DNA of 64,000 nucleotides from Cryptomeria japonica (Eukaryota; Streptophyta; Pinopsida; Cupressales; Cupressaceae): NCBI RefSeq assembly GCF_030272615.1, contig NC_081409.1, positions 475,747,573-475,811,572 on the forward strand, given 5' to 3'. Below are positions 36,092 through 45,730 of the stretch, piece by piece (within the stretch, counting starts at the first letter, position 1; each line of letters starts with the position of its first letter). The position numbers were made by a program, and so were the translations under genes. The notes beneath the pieces were generated by a model, which was given only the letters and a program-made list of their open reading frames with translations, was not told where the DNA came from and searched no databases.

Positions 36092-37479
36092 TGAAAGATC
36101 CCCGATAGATCTTTGCTGTTAACCTGTTGTAATTTTTTATTTTTAATTTTGTTTTCCTGTTTATTTAAGTTTTTCTTACAGAACTAGACAGAAGTGCAGA
36201 AAGGGTTGTTTGTTTTTGTGTTTTTGATTGTTTTATAGCATAGGAAGAAATAGATAACAGCAAATATGAAGCAATACTGAAATAAATGAGGTATACAGCA
36301 AAAGTCAGAATTATTGCAAATCGTACCAGGCAGATTTGTCTGAATTACAAAGCCAAACAATGAATCCAATGTATTTCCCAAGCTCTCATACAAATTCGAA
36401 GTCAAACTGGAAGATGAAGAATGTTCTCCAACCCCACATACACTGGAAGTGAATACAAGCAATACCCTATACACCACGTGGTGTATTTGCTGCAAATGGC
36501 ATTCCTCCAGCTGCAATGAACCACGTCTCCATTGGAAAGATGGTAGGCTACGCTGAAACCCTACTGAGAATTGATGCCTCTGTCCTTAATCACCACGCAC
36601 AATGCCTTATAAGTCCGGTGCCAAAGATTGCTGAGGGCTACGTCCCAGCCAATCCTAATCCTGGGGTTTGCGTCCCAGTCTAGAAATCGCTCTCCAGAGC
36701 AAATTCATACAAGTTGTCAAATATGCAAAAGATAATCATAGAATGAAGCTCCTATCCCCTTATAACCCCTCTCAATTGCAAATCGAACCCTAATTGTCTC
36801 CAAGTGGCGTGGTCTAGTGGAAATGTTATAATTTCTTATTTTAAAGTGGTCATGTTACTAGAAAATGACCTTTTTCCCCATAGACAGAAATCCGCTCACT
36901 GAATTGCCCTAAGACCAAAGAGAAAGATTTAAAGAATTTCAAGATCTTTCCAACGAGCTATCACACAATAGGATGCGCATCCAGATGAGGCCAAAAATCC
37001 CCTTATTACTCCAAAATGGCTAACAACTTAGCCTTATTTAATTATTAAACGCTAACTTATGAAATATTAAAAATATAACCCAAATAGCCAAAAAATGCCC
37101 AACTGACATTACAAACCCTAAAATCATCCTGTCACCTGTCTGTGACTGAAGTCGGAAATCAAGGATTCACTGGTAGTCTCATCCCTAAAATCTAGGGATG
37201 CTCCTAAAATTTAGGAAACAAGCCCAATCTCTCTGAAACTGAACCCAAAGAGGCATCTCATGGAGACCCAACCTTGGGCATGATCAAACCTCCTAAAAAG
37301 TAGGAACTGCCTCCTAAAAACAAGGAATGTCTCCCAACTGATCAATAACTGCTAGAACACCAAGTCTCCAACACTGAATAACCAAACCGGGTCTCTGTCC
37401 AACCCTGTCAGCCTACAAGACCCCATAATAAGCTGACTCACATGTCTCTGCTAGACTGAGCTAGAGTGGGGACATGACA
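36092..37479 (-). repeat. E4 5' LTR (1,388 bp, complete)
   Basis: Plus strand begins TGAAAGATCCCC and ends GGGGACATGACA. Its left edge next to the primer-binding site defines the true LTR end and shows what the other LTR has lost. Confidence 0.9.
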
Positions 37480-37663
37480 GCTGGGAAGCCGCTGAAGAGG
37501 GATTTCATGCCCCTCAACCCTTCGCATGCTTAGGAACTATTCAAGCACTAGGGGTTGGATTTTATTGGGCCACTCAAGGCCAGCTGTGCCAGGAGGTGCC
37601 GCTACATTGTGGTAGCCACAAAATATTTAACTAAATGGGTTGAAGCACGAGCCCTGCCTGATA
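37480..37663 (+). repeat. 184-bp target duplication flanking E4, right copy
   Basis: Copy of 29696-29879 with four substitutions and no indel. After it the E2 integrase frame continues without gap (AGTCGGTCG). Confidence 0.93.
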
Positions 37664-38442
37664 AGTCGGTCGTAAGTACAACAAGATTGATTTATGTGTA
37701 GATCATTACACGGTATGGTATCCCTATACAGTTGACCAGCGATAGGGGTGGACATTTTGTGAACCATGTCATCAAGCTCCTCACTACTGAATCCAAAATT
37801 TTTCATTCATTGTCCAGCCCCTATTACCTGCGAGCCAATGGGCAGGCGGAGGCAACCAACAAGATTCTCGTGGGAGTGATTTACAAGTCTTGCGGTATCG
37901 AGGGAGAAGACTAGGAAGAAAAATTACCTTTGGTCTTGTGGGCCTACCGCACAACCTACAAGGTGACCACTGACTAGACTCCATTCCAATTGATGTATGG
38001 GCAGGAAGCTGTTGTGCCAACTGAGTTCATGGTGCCAAGCCTTCGCATTGCAATCGAGAACAGACTAGGGGATATGGAGAGCCCGAGGGAGAGGCTTTAT
38101 GTCCTGAACGAGTTGGATGAGAAAAGAATGATGGCCCAGTGGGCTACTTAGGCAACCCAACAAAGGAGGAAGTTGTGGCACGACAAGCACTTAAAACGAA
38201 TGAGGTTTGCTCCAGGACAACTGGTACTGAAATATAATGGGTGTAGTGAGATTAAACCGGGCAAATTCAAGGTAAGATGGTTAGGACCATATAAAGTCCG
38301 AGAGGTGGCCGAGAACGAGGTAGTCAAGTTGTGGACACTGGATGGACGGGAGGTTACAGGCAGCATTAATGGGTCGAAATTAAAACCATATCATGAGCAG
38401 AGACGATTGACTGACCCCGAATCCTCCCGTAGAGGTACTTAG
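37664..38442 (+). pseudogene. E2 integrase, C-terminal half
   Basis: Continues after the E4 insertion with Y-G-I-P-I-Q-L-T-S-D-R-G-G (second catalytic Asp) and G-Q-A-E-A-T-N-K (catalytic Glu), then L-W-A-Y-R-T-T-Y and a C-terminal module W-L-G-P-Y-K-V-R-E. Stops lie at about 37699 (TAG), 37912 (TAG), 37976 (TAG) and 38149 (TAG); several replace Gln or Trp codons kept in E3. There is no chromodomain. Confidence 0.85.
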
Positions 38443-38705
38443 AGAGAAAACATAAAAAAGAAGAAAAAAATTACAAGAAAAAATAAAAAAGAAAAAATCG
38501 GTGGAAAAATAAAATCGGCAAATTGAGGGGTAGCGTTTGGAGGAAGGGTCCCACGTTTGGAGGAGATTAAGCACGTGCAAAATTTTGTTACACTAACTCT
38601 ATTTTTTTAATATTAAAAGGGAACAAAAGACAAAAGCAATATCATTTAATGGACCCCAGCGGTGGAAAGAATTGGCAAAAATAGTTGCGGCAGTTATCTG
38701 CTACA
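38443..38705 (+). other. E2 spacer between integrase and extra ORF
   Basis: A-rich (AAAAAAGAAG type) then unstructured sequence. No gene. Confidence 0.5.
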
Positions 38706-38818
38706 ATGTCGTCAACCTTTGCGAACAAGAAAGCTGTTCGGATTCTGCCTTCAGGTGTGAAAGTTAGGGGCGGCATGGCTGATAGTAGCAAAAGCAAAGG
38801 TAAAAAGGTCTAACCCAT
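38706..38818 (+). pseudogene. E2 extra 3' ORF, first segment
   Basis: ATG 38706 opens a frame of 35 codons, basic and Lys-rich (K-S-K-G-K-K-V), ending in TAA where E3 is inserted. After the E3 target duplication it continues in the same frame at 48446. The TAA may derive from a CAA codon. Function is discussed under the second segment. Confidence 0.6.
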
Positions 38819-39078
38819 GTTAGCGGCATTATTGTACACAAACATAAGACTAGTTAATTATGTGTAATTGTTTTGGTTAGTTGGCAATCAAGGGGTGGTC
38901 GTTGCGGTGCGACGGTTGGTGCTTGCACCCCCTTGGTATCTTTATATACTTCGGAATGTAGCTTGCAACACACAATCATGAATGGAATAAGATCTCTTAT
39001 ACTTGTTTGATATCTATGGCGTTATTATTCTGCATTGCGTGCTTTATGTTTTAAGCTATTCACTCGAGAGGGCAAACA
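38819..39078 (+). repeat. E3 5' LTR (260 bp)
   Basis: TGTTAGCGGC...GGCAAACA. A TTTATATAC box near 38940 follows a CACCCCCTTGG segment also present in E2 LTRs. Confidence 0.9.
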
Positions 39079-39093
39079 TTTGGCGCCGTTGCC
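39079..39093 (+). other. E3 primer-binding site
   Basis: TTTGGCGCCGTTGCC directly after the LTR, the site type of plant Athila-like elements. Confidence 0.85.
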
Positions 39094-39116
39094 TAGACGT
39101 ACTCGGGAACGGAAGA

Positions 39117-41310
39117 TGCGGATGGCGCACAGACACGATGGGCCTACCCGTTGGTGAGATAAACCCAGAGGCCAACGACGCGCGAACAAAACTTTACACA
39201 GGAGAAGACACGCAACGCAACGAGAGAATTTTCAATTCTGCTCCAGGTAGCCATCCAGACGTATGTCCGACGAGAGGCGATGGAGGCAGAAATCCCACCA
39301 AGTGCCGTGTGGACAGCGTTGGAGGTGAGTCCGACAGTAAATCGGTTGATGAACCATCTTCCCCAGTTGCTTGCACAGGCATCGCTGGGGGAGATTGCCC
39401 AGGAAGAGCAACGCCAACAGATCCTTAAATAGTACGAAGATAACAACCGACGGGAAGTGGAACGGGATGGCGCCAGGCGAGGAAGGAATTGAACCTTGAA
39501 TCTTCTATATTCAAATAAAAGTGTCATTGACACGAGTTGTATTTGAGGAAATGAATTAATAAAGACGTGTTTTGATTTATGTATTGTGAGTTATGGAAAT
39601 GTGCGGCAATTAATGCCCAACCTATTGAATAAAGATAGAAATAAAAAAGCAGAAACAGACGAGTGAGAGGTCACGCAGAGGGCCTTGATTCTGGAGCAAC
39701 GAGTAGAATGGAGACGGAGGCTGAGGCAACTTGTTGAAGGACGACTTGCCGAAGGGTGGCCCGAAGGGAACCACGAAGGTGTCACGGAGGGTGCAGAAGC
39801 CGACGGAAATTTCTATGCGTCTCCAGAGCACTGTAGGGTGCGGAGCCACGAAGAGTTTCTGGAGGAAACAAGGTTACGATGGAACCTAGTCGAAGAGACT
39901 CGGGATTAGTTTAGAAACTTATCCCTTACACTACGGAGTGAGGATCACCAAAGGGAGCCAGGAGTGGGCGAGGGTGAGAACGAAGGGGAGGACAACCGTA
40001 CGGCTGTAAGTGTGACACACGGCAAGCAGAACACCGTACCCCCAGTCGCCCACGCAGGACACACCACGGGCGCCGGAGGGAGCGGCGCAGGGGCTCAGAC
40101 ACAGCAACAACCACCTCAGGGGAGACGACCCCAATCAATGGCGAGCAAACAGAAACTACTGAAGTTCAATGGCGACGGGAAGGAAGATCCTGTCCGCCAT
40201 TGTCGAACGTGCGAAACCATATGGTCAGCAAACGGTGTTATCGATCAAGATGAATGGGTAACACAATTCCCAGCAACCTTGAGGGGAGTGGCCATAGACT
40301 GGTACTCAGATATGGACAAGGCCAAAGTCGGCACATTGCCCGACCTGAAGAAGGAGTTTGGGATAGAGTTCCGCCTCCTGAGATATGACAACGAAATAGT
40401 CGCCGAGATCTATGGAACGAAGGAGAATAAGAACGAGACAGTGTGAGCTTATAGTCGGTGGCTGAAGGAACTACTGGGAAAAATGGACAGTCAACCAGCA
40501 GATGGGTTGAAAAAGTGATGGTTCGTGGAGGGACTAAAGCATTCCCTCTGAAAGAAGATGAAAATCGTTCCACCTACATCGTAGGAAGACGCATACAATA
40601 GAGCAATGGATCTCGAGAGCGAGACCAAGACATCGAAGAAAAAGAAGGATAACTCGTCCAAGGAGGATGACTCGTCACAGGAAAGCAGCAGCAACAACGA
40701 GGTTGGCAAACGGGTGCAAGCGCTCCAAAAAGACATGGAGTGAATGAGGAGGGAATTCAAAACAATGAGAAGCACCGGTTGGACCGAAGGAGACATATGG
40801 TGCACTGAGTGCAAAGAGGAGGGGCACACAAAGGGTACTTGCCAGAAGAAGGCATTCTGCGAGATTTGCCAAGTGATGGGACATTCCACCAAGGAGTGCC
40901 CATACAACATGAAAACCCGGAATACGCAAATGAACCAGGTGCTGTTCACGGAGAAGGCCACAACGTCCACACCAGCGGGTACGAGCCAACAAACAAACAC
41001 AACGACATCATCTGGAGGATACCGAGATAACAGACGCGGCGGTGGAAGAAATAATAACAATAACAATAACAATAACAGAAACCGGATCCAGTATGACGCC
41101 AAAGGCCGGCCAATGATCCAGTGTAGGGCCTGCAATCAGTGGGGACACTTCGCCTGCGATTGCACAAAGGAAGCCAACCCTCAGCTCCTCTGCTGATGGT
41201 GCGGGCCAGGTGACCATGAGGATTGCCCGAAGCTTGGTGTAAACCTTCTAAACATAGAACCCACGAAGGCGGAAGTATTGGCAATCACCAGGGCGCAGGC
41301 TTAAAAGAGT
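39117..41310 (+). pseudogene. E3 gag
   Basis: Pieces in shifting frames. 39220-39430 holds the same N-terminal domain as E2 (S-A-V-W-T-A-L, N-R-L-M-N-H-L-P). 39685-39909 is a charged helix region. 39964-40446 holds the capsid (L-K-F-N-G-D-G-K-E-D-P, D-E-W-V-T-Q-F-P-A-T-L). 40744-41196 has three zinc knuckles: C-T-E-C-K-E-E-G-H-T-K-G-T-C, C-E-I-C-Q-V-M-G-H-S-T-K-E-C and C-R-A-C-N-Q-W-G-H-F-A-C-D-C, separated by an Asn-rich run. Stops lie near 39428, 39908, 40444, 40516, 40583 and 40741. Confidence 0.82.
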
Positions 41311-41376
41311 GCATACCCAAATCCCCGCACGGAGACCGAGAGGGTTGGGGAAGCAAGAGACGAGATCACAAAGGAA

Positions 41377-42558
41377 ATGGCCGCACAAAGGCAGAACAAC
41401 CACCAGACCGCAAGTCCGCTACGGACGAGGGGAGAAGAGGAAATCTTACGGCAAATATTGCAGATGGAGGTACCCGTGAGAATTCAAGACCTCCTTGAGA
41501 CCATGCCGCAGCTAAAAACGGCTATCTTAAACTCTGTACCTTCACAGGTGAAAATGAGGGAGGTCGTGAGCCCCACAGTCGACTCTGCGTTAAGGGAGGT
41601 CCTAAGCCCCATGTTCGACCCCATGTTGTTGGTAGTCAACAACGGACACCAACCGACGGTAGTAGAAATGGGCATACTGGGGCCTACCTTGACAGACACT
41701 ATTGTGGACAGAGGGTCGGGAGTAAATGTGCTCCCAGAAGCGACATGGAAAAAACTGGGAAAGCCTACGTTGTGGCCCCCCACGTTCAACCTACTTGGGG
41801 CAGATCAGCATGGGATTAAACTCCTTGGTACCCTCATGGGCCAGCAAGTGATGATTGGCACGCAGCCCTTCGTGTTGGATTTTGTAGTAATTCCCCTGAA
41901 GCAGAAAGGGTATGACGCCATCCTCGGGCATTGGTGGCTCATTGCAGCAAAAGCGAACCATAACTGGAAGCGTAATACTCTGTCCTTGGAAAACGTGGGG
42001 AGGGAGTACGTGATTGATCTCCGTACGCAGATGGTGAGTGAGGAGTTGGCATCCTCCTCCGACTCGGAATCTGAGGGAGACCAGTTGGCGGAGGGTGGAG
42101 ACGGACGCCGCATGGAGCCTAGTGACGAAGGGGTGTTAGAACTGGAGGCATGCTCAGGGGACGACGGGGATTCCTTGAATGGCCTCTTCCATTGGCAAAT
42201 GGGAGATTATGAACTATTTACACCCTCGTGCAACGTATTGAGCATCAAAGAAGAACCAGATATATTTCCCTGCAAGTACAAGGAAGGGGAGGCCTCGGTG
42301 AATGAGACGCCGGCACACCAATTCCCGAAGGGGGAGCCCATTAAATATCAGGAAGCCAATTTAAAGGAGACAAATCTCGGGGGGACGAGTGACCCCAAGA
42401 TCATCCTTGTCGGAGATGACTGGAATCCAGTGCTGAAGGCCGCAGCCTTCAAAATTTTCCTTGAATACAAGGATGTCTTTGCATGGACGCACAAGGACCT
42501 GAAGGGTGTGCCCCCAGAGTTATGTGTACACCGAATAACATTGATACCGGGAGCCTAG
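41377..42558 (+). pseudogene. E3 protease and RT leader
   Basis: A 393-residue open frame. The protease active site reads D-R-G-S-G-V-N-V-L-P; the middle Gly/Ser/Thr of the usual D-[TSG]-G is Arg, which should inactivate it. It ends G-Y-D-A-I-L-G-H-W-W-L. An acidic linker follows, then F-K-I-F-L-E-Y-K-D-V-F-A-W leading into RT. The frame stops at TAG 42556-42558, one codon before the RT frame resumes. Confidence 0.82.
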
Positions 42559-42561
42559 CCG

Positions 42562-43800
42562 ATGAGGAAGCGGCCTTACCGAATGTACAAAAATTATGCT
42601 GCACGGGTGAACGACGAAATTGAGCGGATGTTGGAAGCGGGCATAATCTTCAAAGTGCAGACAAGCGAATGGGTGTCTCCCATTGTGATTTCCCTCAAGA
42701 AAGAGGCCAATCAGATCGGGATCTGTGTAGACTTCCGGTGTCTGAACGCTGTCACTATTAAAGACCCGTTTCCCATACCCTTCACCGACAGCATCTTGGA
42801 GGAAGTAGCTAGACATGAAATCTATTCCTTCATGGATGGGTTCTCTGGGTATAACGAGATATCTATCATGGAGGAAGATAAGTTGAAAACAACTTTCGTA
42901 GTGGAAGACGGTGTGTATGCATACAACCGAATGCCCTTCGGTCTATGCAATGCACCTGCCACCTTTCAGCGCATCATCTTACACATCTTCGACAAGATGT
43001 CGATGGGGAACTTCAAAGCCTTCCTGGATGATTGGTCTATTTACAGCGGACAAGACATCCACTTAAAAACCCTCGGGGAGTGCTTAGAGAGATGTCGGAG
43101 GGCACGGTTGGCCCTCAACCCGAAGAAATGTAGATTCATGGTACCACAGGGAAGATTGTTGGGACACATTGTGTGTAAAGAAGGATTGAAAACGGACCCG
43201 GACAAGATTCGGGTAATAGTAGAAATGGAACCTCCTACGGACGTCACGGGGATAAAGTCCTTCCTTGGTCATGTGGGGTACTACAGGATGTTCATCAAGA
43301 ACTTCGCTGAGGTGTCCCACTTGTTGGATAAGTTGACACGGAAAGGGGAACCATACATCTGGACAGAGCCACAGAGCAAGGCCTTTGAGGAGCTGAAGAC
43401 AAGGTTGATGGGAGCACCCATACTGGCATACCCGAATTTGGAAAAGGAATTCCACGTTCACGTGGATGCCTCAAACTATGCCATCGGGGCTACATTAGCC
43501 CAAGTAGGAGGACACGGGTTGGACCACCCCGTTTATTTTGCCAGCAGGTTGCTCTTGAAGGCAGAAAAGAACTACAGTACCACAGAACGTGAAGCCCTCG
43601 GTATGGTCTATGTCGTATAGAAATTCCGTCATTACCTCCTGGCCACACCATTCACATTTTACGTAGACCACTAGGCACTCTTGTACTTGGTAAACAAGCC
43701 TATTATCTAGGGGAGGATAAGCCGTTGGCTATTGCTACTACAGGAGTTCACATTTTTAATTGTGGTAAGACCAGGGCGAAGCCATGTCATAGCCGACCAG
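42562..43800 (+). pseudogene. E3 reverse transcriptase and RNase H
   Basis: Open for 352 residues from 42562: R-P-Y-R-M-Y-K-N-Y, G-I-C-V-D-F-R-C-L-N, D-G-F-S-G-Y-N-E-I, F-G-L-C-N-A-P-A-T-F-Q-R and F-L-D-D for the catalytic pair, then RNase H D-A-S-N-Y-A-I-G-A. TAG codons at 43618, 43672 and 43709 replace Gln codons of the aligned E2 frame, and frame is lost near 43820. Confidence 0.85.
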
Positions 43801-44045
43801 TTGTCCCGGATTGTCGGGGGAACCTCCAGTGGGAGTAAATGATGATTTTCCAGATGCACACTTGTTCCAAATAGCCGTACTCCCTTCGTGGTACAGGAAG
43901 ATTGGAGAGTACCTGTCGATGTCTCGATTTCCGGAGGGTATGCCTCCAGGGGAACGGAGAAAGCTCGTATTAAGGAGCAGGACTTTTTCGCTCATCAACG
44001 GGTTACTCTACGAAATGGGGCCGGACCAGGTATTAAGGCGTTGTC

Positions 44046-45185
44046 ATGGAGGAAGAAGTCTTGAGTGTATTAAGGGAGGCACACGAAGGACCTGCAGGTG
44101 GACATATGGGCCCAGACACTACAGCCTGCAAGGTGCTTCTGGCAGGACTGTGGTGGCCAATCGTACATCACGACGCCAGGGAGTGGGTCGTGGGGTGCGA
44201 CACTTGCCAACGGGCGGGCAAACCTCTGAAGTGGGACTTCATGCCCCTCAACCCGTCGCACCCACAGGAACTCTTTGAACGATGGGGACTCGACTTTGTA
44301 GGTCCTCTTAAGGCCAACCGCACACGACGGTGCCGGTACATTGTGGTTGCGACAGAATACTTGACCAAGTGGGTGGAGGCGAGGGCTCTCCCGGATAATT
44401 CGACAGTAAGCACGGCGAAATTTATTCATGAACAAATCATTACGCGATATGGTATACCTATTCAGTTGACCAGTGACCGGGGGGGCTACTTCGTGAACCA
44501 TGTCATACGACCGTTGACTTCAGAGTTCAAGATTTTTCACTCATTATCGAGCCCGTACTACCCACGTGCCAGTGGCCAGGCGGAGGCCACAAACAAAATA
44601 TTGGTATCGGTAATTTACAAGTCCTGCAGGGTAGAAAAGGAAGATTGGGAGGAGAGGTTACCCTCTGTACTATGGGCCTACAGAACGACTTACAAACTGA
44701 CCATGGGTCAGACTCCGTTCCAACTCATGTATGGGCAGGAAGTGGTGGTGCCAGCGGAATTCATGGTGCCAAGCCTTCGCATTGCAGTAGAGAACAGACT
44801 CGGGGATATGGAGAGCCTGAGGGAGAGATTGTATGCCTCAAGTAAGTTGGACGAAAAAAGAATGCCGGCACAATGGGCCACAGAGACAGCCCAGCAAAGA
44901 CGAAAGGTCTGGCACGACAAGCACCTTCGGCGAATGAAGTTGACTCTTGGACAGCTAGTGTTGAAATTCAACGAGAAGAACGAAATCAAACCAAGAAAAT
45001 TTAAAGTGCGATGGCTAGGGCCCTTCAAGGTACGCAAGGTCAATGCCAACGGGGCGATGAAGTTGTGGACACTCAATGGGAAGGAGATACTAGATGTCGT
45101 CAATGGGTCGAAATTAAAGGTTTATCATGAACGAAGGGAACCTGGACCCTCCAGTCTGGATGTTTGTCAGTCTATTAAAAGATAA
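44046..45185 (+). CDS. E3 integrase (open throughout)
   Basis: A 379-residue frame without interruption. Zinc domain: H-E-G-P-A-G-G-H ... C-D-T-C-Q. Catalytic core: L-D-F-V-G-P-L-K (first Asp), L-T-S-D-R-G-G (second Asp), G-Q-A-E-A-T-N-K (Glu). Then L-W-A-Y-R-T-T-Y, Q-L-M-Y-G-Q-E, and a C-terminal module W-L-G-P-F-K-V ending Y-H-E-R. No chromodomain. In the living element it would be part of the pol polyprotein, so the ATG at 44046 need not be a true start. It is the only intact enzyme frame in the nest. Confidence 0.85.
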   Translation: MEEEVLSVLREAHEGPAGGHMGPDTTACKVLLAGLWWPIVHHDAREWVVGCDTCQRAGKPLKWDFMPLNPSHPQELFERWGLDFVGPLKANRTRRCRYIVVATEYLTKWVEARALPDNSTVSTAKFIHEQIITRYGIPIQLTSDRGGYFVNHVIRPLTSEFKIFHSLSSPYYPRASGQAEATNKILVSVIYKSCRVEKEDWEERLPSVLWAYRTTYKLTMGQTPFQLMYGQEVVVPAEFMVPSLRIAVENRLGDMESLRERLYASSKLDEKRMPAQWATETAQQRRKVWHDKHLRRMKLTLGQLVLKFNEKNEIKPRKFKVRWLGPFKVRKVNANGAMKLWTLNGKEILDVVNGSKLKVYHERREPGPSSLDVCQSIKR

Positions 45186-45730
45186 CGAAAAAAAAAAAAA
45201 GAAAAAGAAAAAGAAAAAAGTAAGGTCCGTACGACAACTGTACCATACGGAAGAAAAAAAAGAGAGACGTGGGGCCACTGTACGGTGACCACATCGAAGG
45301 TGGAACCACCGTGCGGTGGTCACACCGACGGTGGATGCCACCGTGCGGTGGACAACTGCACACCGCACACAAACCCCCGTGCAACATTAAACGCAACAAG
45401 AAATAAATAAAAAGAAAGATGCGCCCGCACAACCCCTCACAGCCCCGCACACACCCTCACGAGCATAAAGAAAACCATGCAGCCCACGCTAGAAGTAACC
45501 ACACAGCCACGCAAGGGAAAAAGGACCGCCACACACACAAGTAGACCACGTAGCCCACGCAAGGAAAAAAAAGGGAGAAGGAATGCAAGGGAAAAAGGAG
45601 GAGAAGGTCGTTACGAAGGTGTCCAACGACCGTACAATAGCAAAAACAGCTGTAGGCTTCCTCCAATAGCAGCCAGAGGGATAGCAATACCAGGGTTTTA
45701 TCATCAGGCGTACGTGTTGCAGGCAGCACC
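45186..45730 (+). other. E3 spacer with hairpin-like repeats
   Basis: An A-rich run (45186-45225) is followed by repeated GTACGG/CCGTACG and two copies of CCACCGTGCGGTGG (45306-45319 and 45338-45351), each a near-palindrome. 45380-45600 has CACA/CACGC words. No coding signal is supported. The segment corresponds to 38443-38705 in E2 but is longer and unlike it. Confidence 0.6.

Larger units (their letters stand above)
29876..37479 (-). mobile_element. E4: chromovirus (Ty3/gypsy) in reverse orientation, atypical insertion
   Basis: LTRs of 1,376 and 1,388 bp bound a minus-strand gag-pol with chromodomain. The minus-strand LTR begins TGTCATGTCCCC and ends GGGGATCTTTCA. The 3' LTR copy (29876 side) lacks the last 12 bases. 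Instead of 5 bp, the target is duplicated over 184 bp (29696-29879 and 37480-37663). GATA at the truncated junction is shared by element and target. The LTRs differ at only about seven sites by eye, so this is the youngest large insertion here. Coding capacity is nearly complete: one stop and a frame-loss zone. Confidence 0.92.
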
